Shown piece by piece: positions 9,138 through 18,231 of a stretch of DNA of 64,000 nucleotides. The notes beneath the pieces were generated by a model. The model worked only from the letters and a program-made list of their open reading frames with translations, did not search any database and was not told the origin of the DNA. The position numbers were made by a program, and so were the translations under genes. Every line of letters begins with the position of its first letter. The first letter of the stretch is position 1. The stretch spans positions 62,001 through 126,000 of the forward strand of contig CAKSAK010000007.1 in NCBI GenBank assembly GCA_934435205.1, written 5' to 3'. This DNA is from an uncultured Ruminococcus sp. Lineage in GTDB: Bacteria; Bacillota; Clostridia; Oscillospirales; Ruminococcaceae.

Positions 9138-10085
9138 ATGCTATCAATAATAATACCAAGCTATAACGAGGAGGGCAACGTTGCAAAATGTGCTTCTGTT
9201 GTTTCAAAGCTTCTCAGCGAAAACGGTATAGACTATGAGCTTGTTTTTGTAAACGACGGCTCAAAGGACAGAACATGGGATATAATCTCAAACCTTGCAC
9301 GCAATGACGAGCATATCGTGGGCGTGAATTTTTCAAGAAATTTCGGCAAGGAGAGTGCAATTTTCGCAGGACTTGAAACCGCAAGGGGCGACGCTTGCGT
9401 GCTTTTGGACTGCGACTTGCAGTTCCCGCCTGAGGTCATAATCGAGATGTACAACATCTGGAAAAACAATGATGTTGACATTGTTGAGGGCAGAAAAAAT
9501 TCCCGTGGAAAGGAAAACCCTGTATACAAATTTTTCTCTCTGTGGTTTTACAAGATGATAAACAAGTCAAGCGGACTTGACATGGAAGCGGCTTCCGATT
9601 TCAAGCTTCTTGACAGGGCTGTGGTAGATTCACTGAACGCAATGCCTGAAAGACTGACTTTTTTCAGAGCAATGTCAAGCTGGGTAGGCTACAAGACGGA
9701 GCGTGTATATTTTGACGTTGCTGACAGAGAGATAGGCGAGTCAAAGTGGTCTGTAAAGGGGCTTTTCAAATTCGCCATAAACAGCATAACTTCTTTCACC
9801 TCTGCGCCTTTGCAGATAGTGACAGTATGCGGTGTTATAACCTTTATATTCTCAGTGATATTGGGGCTTCACACCCTTATCAAAAAGCTTATCGGTGCTT
9901 CGGCAGTGGGCTTTTCAACTGTCATAATCCTACAGCTTCTCACATCGAGTATCATAATGTTCAGCCTTGGAATAATAGGCTTTTATCTCTCAAAGATATA
10001 CGAGGAGATAAAACAGCGACCTAGATACATAATCCGTGATATCGTAAGAAAAGACGACGAGGAGAAAAAGAATGGAAAAGACTAA
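9138..10085 (+). CDS. Family 2 glycosyltransferase, polyprenyl-phosphate type
   Basis: The GT-A domain (residues 1-225) has the sugar-nucleotide signature SIIIPSYNEEGNV, FVNDGSKD and DCDLQFPPE, where the DxD-like metal site sits. Two C-terminal membrane helices follow (about 228-250 and 262-288). This build matches GtrB/DPM1-like enzymes that load a sugar onto undecaprenyl phosphate on the inner face of the membrane. The stop overlaps the start of the YfhO-like gene by 14 bases, so the two are translated together and probably act in one glycosylation pathway. Confidence 0.9.
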   Translation: MLSIIIPSYNEEGNVAKCASVVSKLLSENGIDYELVFVNDGSKDRTWDIISNLARNDEHIVGVNFSRNFGKESAIFAGLETARGDACVLLDCDLQFPPEVIIEMYNIWKNNDVDIVEGRKNSRGKENPVYKFFSLWFYKMINKSSGLDMEAASDFKLLDRAVVDSLNAMPERLTFFRAMSSWVGYKTERVYFDVADREIGESKWSVKGLFKFAINSITSFTSAPLQIVTVCGVITFIFSVILGLHTLIKKLIGASAVGFSTVIILQLLTSSIIMFSLGIIGFYLSKIYEEIKQRPRYIIRDIVRKDDEEKKNGKD

Positions 10086-13020
10086 GACATCTCCCCTTTC
10101 ATTTATAAAAAAGTGGTGCTATGACAAGCGGTTGTATTTTCTGGTGTTCTTTCTGCCTGTGGCGATAATGTTTTCTGCCTATGCGTTTTTCAAGATTCAC
10201 CCTATAGGCGACAGCTCGGTGCTTGTGCTTGACCTGAATGGTCAGTATGTTTACTACTACGAGCAATTCCGTGACGCTTTCCATGGCAACGGCAGTTTTA
10301 TATACAACTGGTCACGAAACCTCAGCGGAGAAATGTTCGGCGTGTTTGCATATTATCTTGCAAGCCCTTTTATGCTGATACTTGTGCTGCTGCCGAGAAC
10401 TATGATGGCGACCTCTATCCTTATTTTACAGCTTGCAAAAATAGGCACGGCAGCTGTGACGTTCATGTTCTTCTTAAAAAAGATATCAGTGCAGAAGCCT
10501 AAGACTATCTCGCTTATCATATTCCCTACTATGTATGCTCTTATGTCATACATGGTGGTACAGCTTATGGACCCTATGTGGCTTGACGGACTTATCTATC
10601 TGCCGCTCATATGCTGGGGCGTTCACAGGCTCGTTGATGAGGGCAAGCTTGCACCTTATATCCTGCCGCTTGCGCTTATGTTCATTGCACATTTCTACAT
10701 CGGCTATATGGTGGGAATTTTCACGTTCTTCTATTTCTGCTGGTACTGCCTTTCAAGAGAGGGCAGGATATTGCCGAAAAAGTTCTTCTCACGCTGTGTG
10801 GCTTTCGGTATCGGCACGCTTGTGGCACTCATGTGTGCGGCGTTCGTTCTTATACCGGTCTACAATTCTTTGAAGCTCGGCAAGTTTGAATTTACTGACC
10901 CTGATTTCTCACTTGCAACGCAGTTTGATTTCCTTACGTTCATAACAAAGCTTTTCCCAATGTCATATGACACTGTTTACCCTGAGGGTATGCCTATGAT
11001 ATACTGCGGAGCGGCTGTATTGATACTTGTTCCGCTGTTCTTCATGAACGACAGGATAACAATGAAAGAAAAGACCTCCACAGGTCTGCTCACTTTCCTG
11101 CTTGTTATACTAATGTATATAAAGCCTGCTGACATGGCAATGCACGGCTTCCAAGTGCCGAACTGGCTGCCTTACAGATATTCTTTCATATTCTCATTCC
11201 TGATGATAGTAATGGCGTTCAGGGCGTTTGAGAACCTTGAGGGCGTTACGGCAAAGAATATCGGCGGAATTTTCTTCGGACTTATGGTGTTCCTCTTCTG
11301 GTGTGAGCGTGAGAACTACTCTCACTTCCAGCTTTTTGAAACAAAGGCAGGTGAAACAGGCGACACCACAAACGTTATACAAGGCATATGGGTATCCATG
11401 ATAGCATTGGCGGCATATTTTGCTCTTATCTATCTTATCAAGAAATATCCAAAGTCAAAGGCTGTTTGTATCGTAATGGTAGGCGTTCTTGCGGTGGAGC
11501 TTTTCGCAAACAGCGCTGACACTATCGACAAGATAGACACTGACGTTGCATACAGCAAATACACCTCCTATGAGCCTTACATGACCCAGACCAGAAACGC
11601 TGTGTCAATGATGAAAGAATATGACCCGTCGCTTTTCTACCGCATGGAGGCGACTTTCCACAGAACTGTAAACGACCCTATCGGCACAGGCTACAAGGGC
11701 ATTTCACATTCAAGCTCAACAATGAACGCACCTGCTCTTATGATGCTTCACAAGCTTGGCTATGCTTACGGCGGACACTACACGAAATATGACGGCACAA
11801 CTTTCATGACCGACGCTCTGTTTGACATAAAATATCTTATGGACAAAACAGGCAACACCTCTTTTGTAGGCACAAGAGTGAAAGTTCCGGAGGAATACAA
11901 GCTCACAACAGAATACACCGAGGGCGACGCAACGTATAAATTCTACAACAACCCTAACGCTCTTGGTCTTGGCATGGTATCTTCGCCGAGCATTGAGGAC
12001 GTGACACTTTCTGAGGATAATCCTTTTGAAAATCAGAACATGGTATTCAACGCCCTTGCAGGCACAACAAAGGAATATTTCACAAAGATACCTGTTATAA
12101 ACAGCGAAATGGAGAATGTTTCTACATCTCAGCTCACTGACGGACATACCAAATACTTCCCTACAGACACTTCCATTGCAGAATGTCACATTGACTATGT
12201 TGTGAAAATGGATAAGGACTCATATCTTTATATGTATCTCCCTACCAAATATGAGCGTTCCTGCAACGTATGGATACAGGACGAGGACGATTATATAGAC
12301 GGCTCTGAGCCTATGGAATATGCTGGGCAGTTCTTTGTGGGCGACAATTATTCCATTATGAATCTCGGCAAATTCTATGAGGGGCAGGAGCTTCGCATAC
12401 GCATAACAGTGGCAAATGACGATAACGAAGCTTACTGGAAAGACCAGCTTTTCTACACCTTTGATTATGACAGCTTTGCACAGACCTGCGCTGATATGCA
12501 GAAAAATGTGCTTGAGGTCACAAGCTTTGAGGACACTTATCTTGAGGGTACTGTGAATTCTGAGAATGACGGTTCGGTACTGTTTACTACCATACCATAC
12601 GAAAACGGCTGGACTATCACTGTGAACGGCAAAAAGGTGACGGCTGAAAAATCTCTTGACAGCCTTATAACGATCCCTTTGGAGCAGGGCGAAAACAAGA
12701 TAACAATGAAGTTCTCCCCTGACTATTGGAAAGTATCTCTTATCATAACGGGCTTTGGTGTTGCCCTGCTGGTGCTTATATTCCTGTTTGAATATAAGCG
12801 TGGTAAGGTCATGAAAAAGGTGCTTGCAAAAGCTAACTTTACAGCTGAGAGCAGTGAGAAAGCCACAACGCCTGTGATAAATGACACAACTGATACAACG
12901 GACGAGCCGCTGAGAATATACCGACCTGACAATGATGATGACGAAAAGCTTCGGCACATAAACGAGATGATGAAAAATATTCTCGGTGAGGACGAGGATA
13001 GCGGCAAAAACGATAAATAG
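10072..13020 (+). CDS. YfhO-family polytopic membrane protein
   Basis: 982 residues. The N-terminal ~490 residues have many membrane helices, and the loop after the first helix carries a conserved acidic site (GDSSVLVLDLNGQY). Then comes a ~350-residue extracellular beta-rich domain, one more membrane helix near 895-915, and an acidic cytoplasmic tail. This is the YfhO architecture, resembling GT-C glycosyltransferases that use polyprenyl-phosphate sugars. The overlap with a polyprenyl-sugar synthase suggests it transfers that sugar to teichoic acid or another envelope polymer; acceptor unknown. Confidence 0.85.
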   Translation: MEKTKTSPLSFIKKWCYDKRLYFLVFFLPVAIMFSAYAFFKIHPIGDSSVLVLDLNGQYVYYYEQFRDAFHGNGSFIYNWSRNLSGEMFGVFAYYLASPFMLILVLLPRTMMATSILILQLAKIGTAAVTFMFFLKKISVQKPKTISLIIFPTMYALMSYMVVQLMDPMWLDGLIYLPLICWGVHRLVDEGKLAPYILPLALMFIAHFYIGYMVGIFTFFYFCWYCLSREGRILPKKFFSRCVAFGIGTLVALMCAAFVLIPVYNSLKLGKFEFTDPDFSLATQFDFLTFITKLFPMSYDTVYPEGMPMIYCGAAVLILVPLFFMNDRITMKEKTSTGLLTFLLVILMYIKPADMAMHGFQVPNWLPYRYSFIFSFLMIVMAFRAFENLEGVTAKNIGGIFFGLMVFLFWCERENYSHFQLFETKAGETGDTTNVIQGIWVSMIALAAYFALIYLIKKYPKSKAVCIVMVGVLAVELFANSADTIDKIDTDVAYSKYTSYEPYMTQTRNAVSMMKEYDPSLFYRMEATFHRTVNDPIGTGYKGISHSSSTMNAPALMMLHKLGYAYGGHYTKYDGTTFMTDALFDIKYLMDKTGNTSFVGTRVKVPEEYKLTTEYTEGDATYKFYNNPNALGLGMVSSPSIEDVTLSEDNPFENQNMVFNALAGTTKEYFTKIPVINSEMENVSTSQLTDGHTKYFPTDTSIAECHIDYVVKMDKDSYLYMYLPTKYERSCNVWIQDEDDYIDGSEPMEYAGQFFVGDNYSIMNLGKFYEGQELRIRITVANDDNEAYWKDQLFYTFDYDSFAQTCADMQKNVLEVTSFEDTYLEGTVNSENDGSVLFTTIPYENGWTITVNGKKVTAEKSLDSLITIPLEQGENKITMKFSPDYWKVSLIITGFGVALLVLIFLFEYKRGKVMKKVLAKANFTAESSEKATTPVINDTTDTTDEPLRIYRPDNDDDEKLRHINEMMKNILGEDEDSGKNDK

Positions 13021-13045
13021 CGACGGAAGCTGCGAAAAAAATCTA

Positions 13046-13074
13046 TTGACAAGGCTTTTATAAAATAGTATTAT
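13046..13074 (+). promoter_or_regulatory. Promoter of the zinc-ribbon membrane protein
   Basis: TTGACA, 17 bases, TATTAT, with an overlapping TATAAT three bases on. Confidence 0.7.
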
Positions 13075-13152
13075 AATAGGGACGGAAATTCTATCCGCCC
13101 CTATTTTTTCGGACAGCGGATAAAGACTTCACAAATGAAAGGACTAATCAAA

Positions 13153-13983
13153 ATGGCAAAAAAGATCTACACAAAAAAGCTTACATATGCAGGAATGTCC
13201 CTGTGTCTGCTGAGCTTTTTCGCATTCGTTCTCTCGGCGGCAGGCGCTTTGGCTGACCCTGTGGGAAAGCTCGTTTACAACAACGTTTTCACAAACAAGA
13301 TAGACTTTTTGTTCACCCCCGACATTTTCGCTTATGTGAACACCTATGGTCTTTCATGCGCACTCGCCATATTCAGCCTTGTGGCGTTTTTCACATCTGC
13401 AAGAGCAAAGGGCAAGAAAAAGCTTGACGGTGCATTTGCAGGCTTTCTTATCCTTTTCCCACTTGTTGTGATGATAGCAAAGGGCGTTATGATATACTAT
13501 GTTCTCGTTAGGGGTCACTTCTCAAACGCTATAACAATGGGCTATGACAACGATAAGTTCAGGGTAGCCCTTTCACTTGCTGATGATGTTCTGCCATTTA
13601 TTGCGGCTTTCCTGCTTTTTATCGGCGGACTTGTTCTTGCAGGCAGACTTATGGGCGAGGATTTCGCCGTTGAGATACCTGTTGCCGCAAAGACGCCTGA
13701 CAATACCCCTGCGCCTATCCCAATGGCAGTGCCACAGGAACAGAGCTTTGCTCAGCCTGATATGTCACAGTTCAGAAAGCCTGACAATGCCGAGCCTGTT
13801 ATGTCACAGAGCGTAGTTGAGCCTGAGATACCACAGCAGGCAGACCCTGTAGAAGCACCTACAGAAACGGCTGATGTGGCTGAACAGACTGCCTGGCAGA
13901 CCGCACCTGAAAAGTGTCCTCACTGCGGCTCAGATCTGAAGAGCGGAGCTAAATTTTGCAGTGTTTGCGGAAACAAGGTCTAA
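13153..13983 (+). CDS. Four-helix membrane protein with C-terminal zinc ribbon
   Basis: About 276 residues from ATG 13153, which is well spaced after GAAAGGA; an ATG at 13135 lies before that site. Four hydrophobic segments fill the first ~180 residues. A Pro/Gln/Glu-rich linker with repeated PEMSQ/EPVM-type pieces follows, and the tail is a double-CxxC zinc ribbon (CPHCGSDLKSGAKFCSVCG). Zinc-ribbon membrane proteins of this sort are common in clostridia but have no assigned role. Confidence 0.7.
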   Translation: MAKKIYTKKLTYAGMSLCLLSFFAFVLSAAGALADPVGKLVYNNVFTNKIDFLFTPDIFAYVNTYGLSCALAIFSLVAFFTSARAKGKKKLDGAFAGFLILFPLVVMIAKGVMIYYVLVRGHFSNAITMGYDNDKFRVALSLADDVLPFIAAFLLFIGGLVLAGRLMGEDFAVEIPVAAKTPDNTPAPIPMAVPQEQSFAQPDMSQFRKPDNAEPVMSQSVVEPEIPQQADPVEAPTETADVAEQTAWQTAPEKCPHCGSDLKSGAKFCSVCGNKV

Positions 13984-14010
13984 AAAGCTACACCAATACA
14001 CTTCCATAAA

Positions 14011-14057
14011 AAATACGGCATATGCCACTTTTGCGGTGACATATGCCGTATTTGATT
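14011..14057. terminator. Bidirectional terminator
   Basis: 14-bp perfect arms (AAATACGGCATATG and its complement) around a 15-base loop. T-rich on the plus side and A/T-rich on the other. It serves both convergent genes. Confidence 0.85.
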
Positions 14058-14058
14058 T

Positions 14059-14349
14059 TTACTGTTCTGATACGCTGGGGCTTGTAAGACCGTGCTTTAC
14101 TCGGTCACGGACCTCCGCTCTCTTTGCGTCGTTGAATCTGTCGAGAGTTCCAACAAGATAGCCTGTTATTCTTCTTATACGCTGAAAAGGCACGTCTGCA
14201 AAGTGATAATCAACGTCAACAAAGTCGCCGTCTATTTTAAGGTCGATAGTCTGGATAGTCTTTTCAGGGTAAAGCTTCTGCGCCCTGTCGATATAAGAAT
14301 TTATCTCTGCCTGTGACATCTCCCCGCCTGTTACGTTCACATTTACCAT
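14059..14349 (-). CDS. Standalone NrdD-like glycyl-radical-domain protein
   Basis: 96 residues. The C-terminal half (RRITGYLVGTLDRFNDAKR, then RDRVKH) aligns with the C-terminal radical loop of the anaerobic ribonucleotide reductase NrdD, where the glycine of an RxxGYL motif carries the radical; here it is Gly63. There is no catalytic barrel and no four-cysteine zinc site, so it cannot be a complete reductase. Possible roles are a repair or spare radical domain (as GrcA/YfiD does for pyruvate formate-lyase) or a relic. The start has GGAGGTAA upstream, and its own TTGACA promoter precedes it. Confidence 0.65.
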   Translation of the reverse strand: MVNVNVTGGEMSQAEINSYIDRAQKLYPEKTIQTIDLKIDGDFVDVDYHFADVPFQRIRRITGYLVGTLDRFNDAKRAEVRDRVKHGLTSPSVSEQ

Positions 14350-14399
14350 TTTACATTACCTCCATTTTTATTTGTTATATATATTGTTGCCACAATAAA

Positions 14400-14428
14400 A
14401 GGATACCACAATATCTTGTATTTGTCAA
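14400..14428 (-). promoter_or_regulatory. Promoter of the NrdD-like gene
   Basis: TTGACA, 17 bases, TATCCT on the minus strand. Confidence 0.6.
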
Positions 14429-14481
14429 TAGTTAATACCTACAAAGCACATGAGTATATTTTGTAGGGTATGACTGCATGG

Positions 14482-15168
14482 TCAGCCTTTCATTTCTTCT
14501 CTTATGCCTCGCCAATCGGGACAGAACTTGCCCACCAAAGCCCAGAAATCCTTGCTGTGATCCATAAAGACCAAGTGGCAAAGCTCGTGGAGGCAGACGT
14601 AATCAATGCACTCTCTGCGGAAAACGATAAGCTTTGAGTTTATGGAAATATGCCTGTTTGAGATACACCTTCCCCAGCTTGCTGTCAGTGGTTTTATTGT
14701 GACCTTTTCAGGCACAAGCCCTGTGGCAGCGGACATTTTCTGCATACTTTTTGTTATCTCCGCCACTGTGAGATCGTTTATGAACTTGGTGGTCTGCTCT
14801 TTTACATAGTTCTGGTCGCTGGTCTTGTTCACGGCAATAAGAAGCTTGCCGTCCTCTATCCTTGGAGAAAAATACTTATCAGCCTGAACAAGGGTCAGGG
14901 TAAGCTCATTTCCCAAAAGTCTGAGCCTTTCGCCATCGCAGAAATCTTTCGGCAGACCCACCGCCGCATTGTCTTTTTGCTCCTTTATCCAGCCCAGATT
15001 GTTGTTTATAAAGCTTTCAAGCTGCTGCTTTGAACAGCCGTACGGCACACGCACTGTCAAAGTGCCGTCACGCATACCCATATTAAGGCGGCTTCTTTTG
15101 GCAACGTCAAGGATAAAGTCTATGCGCTCTCCGTTTTTATCCACGATAAAAGTATTATATTTCGGCAC
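14482..15168 (-). CDS. YgjP-like zinc metallopeptidase (M48/DUF45)
   Basis: The HExxH zinc motif is in CLHELCHLVFMDHSKDFW (His194, Glu195, His198 counted from my start), with His204 as the likely third ligand. Upstream, the WGRCISNRHISINSKL segment is typical of the family. I chose GTG 15168 (VPKYNTF), which has GGGGG in front; the frame runs 21 codons further upstream, but that stretch is the terminator hairpin of the preceding gene. Length 228 then fits the family. Substrate unknown. Confidence 0.85.
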   Translation of the reverse strand: MPKYNTFIVDKNGERIDFILDVAKRSRLNMGMRDGTLTVRVPYGCSKQQLESFINNNLGWIKEQKDNAAVGLPKDFCDGERLRLLGNELTLTLVQADKYFSPRIEDGKLLIAVNKTSDQNYVKEQTTKFINDLTVAEITKSMQKMSAATGLVPEKVTIKPLTASWGRCISNRHISINSKLIVFRRECIDYVCLHELCHLVFMDHSKDFWALVGKFCPDWRGIREEMKG

Positions 15169-15186
15169 TTCAAAGCCCCCATATCC

Positions 15187-15215
15187 AAAAACGCCGCACA
15201 TTCTTTTGTGCGGCG
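15187..15215 (-). terminator. Terminator of the SH3-domain gene
   Basis: Minus-strand hairpin with arms CGCCGCACA and TGTGCGGCG, then TTTTT. It sits between the SH3 gene and the metallopeptidase. Confidence 0.88.
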
Positions 15216-15224
15216 CTGTATTTT

Positions 15225-15752
15225 TTACCACTGTACTGCTATAGAGCTGTCTGTTGTAAGATAATCCTTATAAATATATCCTGTGAGTGGACCGTCTATG
15301 TTCATGAAACTTATCTTCACATATCCGTTATCCTCATATTCAAGGACGTTTACCTGAACGCCCGGTGACATACAAACGATATTCTCGGCGTCGTTATCAG
15401 GTGCCACATGAAGATAAGCATACTCAGTGACATACATAACTTCAAGCACGTCTGTCTGGCTGGACTCGTCGCTTGACACATCTGTTACCGCACCGCTTTC
15501 GTCCACACTGCTGTTATCAGTAACGGACGTATCTGCAGGGGCGGCGCTGTTCACTGGCTCAGCCACAGACTCATTTGTATTTATGGTGGCAGTATTTATG
15601 CCCTTTGGCACTTCTGAACTATTGCTTGCAAAAAGCCCCTTGGCAAGCAGAAGTATCACGCACAGCACAAATATGCCCACAACTATTATTGCGACAACGC
15701 TCGCCGTATTTCCCGAAGCCTTGCGGGAAACGTTATTCTTGTTATTATCCAT
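15225..15752 (-). CDS. Membrane-anchored SH3-domain protein
   Basis: 175 residues from ATG 15752 (MDNNKNNV). One membrane helix (about 16-40, ASVVAIIVVGIFVLCVILLL) is followed by a Ser/Thr/Asp-rich linker and an SH3b domain (YLHVAPDNDAENIVCM, VNVLEYEDNGYVKI), which in relatives binds peptidoglycan. The nearest strong ribosome site (GGAGG, 15783-15787) serves an out-of-frame ATG at 15778 rather than this start; see findings. The frame upstream of 15752 looks non-coding. Confidence 0.7.
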   Translation of the reverse strand: MDNNKNNVSRKASGNTASVVAIIVVGIFVLCVILLLAKGLFASNSSEVPKGINTATINTNESVAEPVNSAAPADTSVTDNSSVDESGAVTDVSSDESSQTDVLEVMYVTEYAYLHVAPDNDAENIVCMSPGVQVNVLEYEDNGYVKISFMNIDGPLTGYIYKDYLTTDSSIAVQW

Positions 15753-15997
15753 ATATTGCACGGCACAAGCTGCCGCATTTCGCCTCCTTTTGCAGGAACA
15801 CACCTGCCCACCTGCAAACAAAGCACAGGTACATAAACATATTATAATATTTTTTATCATCAATGTCAATGACAGTTTAATTACAATATTGTCACATTTC
15901 ACCCTTTAAGCACTCTTCTTGAGATATTTGCCATATTTACGCTGATATTTTGACATTATAGCCAAATAGGCGTTTGCTAATTTGATTAAAATACATA

Positions 15998-16026
15998 TTA
16001 ACAGAATGAGCAAAATGTGATATAAT
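15998..16026 (+). promoter_or_regulatory. Promoter of the lipoprotein gene
   Basis: TTAACA, 17 bases, TATAAT, about 60 bases before the start. Confidence 0.65.
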
Positions 16027-16033
16027 TAATTTT

Positions 16034-16056
16034 AAGGGCGTGCCTTGAGAGGCGTT
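16034..16056. repeat. Small palindromic intergenic repeat
   Basis: Hairpin-forming AAGGGCG...GCCCCTACA. The same outer sequence appears at 25061-25085 around different inner bases, suggesting a dispersed family. Confidence 0.45.
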
Positions 16057-16089
16057 GCCCCTACAGTATAAAAGCAAGGGGGCAGGAAG

Positions 16090-17022
16090 TTGCATAAAAA
16101 ATTTATCTGCGGTGCATTATCTGCTGCAATGTTCCTGACCCTTTTTTCAGCCTGCGGTCGATCTGAGAAGAGCGTGGTCAATACCGAAAACTCCTCTTTT
16201 ATCGAACAAGAGGAAGTCGTTGACAGCCCTGCGAAGATATTTTTCTCGGCATGGAACGGCAGTGAGATAACCGCTGACACGGCCAGAGAGCATGGTATGC
16301 TTTTCATGGACTCTTCGGAAGAAAGCGATATGCGCTGGGCTGAGTTCTGTGAGTGCGTAAAAAGCGGCACTGAGGCTGAGATAACAGTATGCACAAGCAC
16401 GCAGGTGATACATGCTGAAAGCTCTTTGGAAGGGGACAGCGGTGTTCTTACCATAGACTCTGAGGACTTTTCTGAGGGCAGCATGAAGCTTTTCTCAAAA
16501 AAGCTTTCCGCCGACAGCCTTTACAGCGTTTACGAGGACGGCTTGACGGTATATTACGCAGGAAGCAACAAGCTTTATCAGACGGAGAATGTAACAAGTG
16601 AGCTTACAGACGTTCCTTTTGAGCAAAAGATATACAAGTGCAGCAGTGAAGCCAACATGACATTCCCCTATCAAAAAATGTTCTCAAATTATGATGATTT
16701 CAGTGAATATTATTTGAAATACAATGGTGAGCTGCAAATTCAGGAAATGAAGAAGGATATGGAAGCCTTTGAAAACGAAGGCGGCTTCAACAACCATGTT
16801 ATTTTTCTAAAGGGAGAGCTTTCGGGATATGAGCATATCGACTACAAAGCAGTAAGGGCGGTCAAGGACAAGGATTCCCTTTTCATATATGTGGCTAAAG
16901 AGATACCCGAGGACAAAGCTGGGGCGACTTCAAAACGGCAGATAACTGTCACAGTGCCATCAGAGTATCTTGACGAGATAAGCCCCAAAAACATAAAATG
17001 GATAGTTTTCACACAAGAGTGA
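16090..17022 (+). CDS. Secreted lipoprotein, unknown function
   Basis: 310 residues starting at TTG 16090 after GGGGGCAGGAAG. Signal peptide with a lipobox LFSAC (cysteine at residue 22), then a Ser/Glu-rich spacer and a ~260-residue domain I do not recognise. It is probably anchored on the outer face of the membrane. Monocistronic with its own promoter and terminator. Confidence 0.75.
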   Translation: MHKKFICGALSAAMFLTLFSACGRSEKSVVNTENSSFIEQEEVVDSPAKIFFSAWNGSEITADTAREHGMLFMDSSEESDMRWAEFCECVKSGTEAEITVCTSTQVIHAESSLEGDSGVLTIDSEDFSEGSMKLFSKKLSADSLYSVYEDGLTVYYAGSNKLYQTENVTSELTDVPFEQKIYKCSSEANMTFPYQKMFSNYDDFSEYYLKYNGELQIQEMKKDMEAFENEGGFNNHVIFLKGELSGYEHIDYKAVRAVKDKDSLFIYVAKEIPEDKAGATSKRQITVTVPSEYLDEISPKNIKWIVFTQE

Positions 17023-17027
17023 CAAAA

Positions 17028-17058
17028 GGCGGACAAGGCGGCTTGTCTGCCATTTTTT
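17028..17058 (+). terminator. Terminator of the lipoprotein gene
   Basis: 10-bp stem (GGCGGACAAG with CTTGTCTGCC) followed by ATTTTTT. Confidence 0.88.
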
Positions 17059-17068
17059 ATTCTGAAAG

Positions 17069-17097
17069 TTGACAGATAAAAGCATTAGTATTATAAT
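17069..17097 (+). promoter_or_regulatory. Promoter of the FliB-like gene
   Basis: TTGACA, 17 bases, TATAAT: full consensus. Confidence 0.85.
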
Positions 17098-17127
17098 AAG
17101 GTCAACACCTCATAAGGAGATATTTAT

Positions 17128-18231
17128 ATGAAGCTTTTTTACCCTGAGATATTTGAAAAATTTGTCTGCACAGGCTCGCAGTGTTCTGACAACTGCTGTA
17201 TGACCGATTGGGATATCGAGATAGACGAGGACACCTACGGCTTTTACAAAAAGCTTGACAATGATATAGGCAGGAAGTTTGTGAACTCAGTTACGGAAGA
17301 CGAGGGTGTGAAATATCTTGTCCACTGCGACGGCAAATGCCCTATGCTCAACGAAAAGGGGCTTTGCTCTGTTCAGCTTGCTTACGGCGAGGAAAACATC
17401 TCAGACATATGCCGTGAACACCCGAGGTTTTACGAGTGGTTTGGAGATTACAAGGAGGCAGGCGTGGGACTTGCCTGCGAAGAAGCTGTGAGAATGTATC
17501 TTTCAGACAGCGAACCTGTAAGATTTTTTACCAAAGAGATAGACGAAGAGCCTGACGATCTTGAGTTCGACCCCGAGCTTCTTGAAACCATGCTTTTGGC
17601 ACGGACGGCTTTCATTGACCTGCTTCAAAACAGGGAATATTCTCTCCACGACAGACTTGTGAACGTTCTTTCAGCAACAGCGGAGATACAATATGCTCTT
17701 GACGATGAGGATACAGAGGAGATAAAAGCCATTGCAGAAGAGCTTTCTCGCCATGATATAATTGCAGAGCGTGCGGAGAGCTTGAAAAAGGCTTTGCCTG
17801 AAAAGCCTTTGGAAAATGCCGAAAATATGCTTTTGTATCTTGAACATCTTGACTTTATAGGCGACATTCTCCCACAGCAGATAAAGGACGCAAGCCGCTT
17901 TGTAAAAAAGCTTTCCGCACCCATAAAGTCTCAGGAGAGCGGTGAGTACGAAAAGCTTGCGGTGTATTTTGTATACAGATATTTTCTTAAAGCTGTGAGA
18001 GATTTCGACCTGCTGTCAAAGATAAAGGCTATGATAGTGTTCGTTTTTGCCGCAGAGGTCATAAACCTCAGCCGTGAGCAGAACGCTCCCGCTCGCTTTG
18101 AAACCGTCAAGGAGCTTTGCAAGGAGATAGAATACTCAGGTGACAACATGGACAGGATATATGATGACAGCTATCTTTCCGATATTTTCTCCGATACTTC
18201 TACGCTTGCACTTCTTGAATGGACGCTTTAG
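17128..18231 (+). CDS. fliB: FliB-family lysine N-methylase
   Basis: 367 residues. The cysteine-rich N-terminal third has the family pattern: Cys14, Cys19, Cys23 and Cys24 in CTGSQCSDNCC, Cys67/71/80 in CDGKCPMLNEKGLC, and Cys95 in ISDICREHPRFYEW. In Salmonella FliB methylates lysines of flagellin, but no flagellar gene lies in this window, so the substrate may be another surface protein. The rest is helical without clear motifs. It ends 4 bases into the convergent small gene at 18228. Confidence 0.85.
   Translation: MKLFYPEIFEKFVCTGSQCSDNCCMTDWDIEIDEDTYGFYKKLDNDIGRKFVNSVTEDEGVKYLVHCDGKCPMLNEKGLCSVQLAYGEENISDICREHPRFYEWFGDYKEAGVGLACEEAVRMYLSDSEPVRFFTKEIDEEPDDLEFDPELLETMLLARTAFIDLLQNREYSLHDRLVNVLSATAEIQYALDDEDTEEIKAIAEELSRHDIIAERAESLKKALPEKPLENAENMLLYLEHLDFIGDILPQQIKDASRFVKKLSAPIKSQESGEYEKLAVYFVYRYFLKAVRDFDLLSKIKAMIVFVFAAEVINLSREQNAPARFETVKELCKEIEYSGDNMDRIYDDSYLSDIFSDTSTLALLEWTL

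Noticed and set aside
15169..15231. N-terminal extension of the YgjP-like protease
   Set aside because: Those codons are the terminator hairpin of the SH3 gene; GTG 15168 has a ribosome site.
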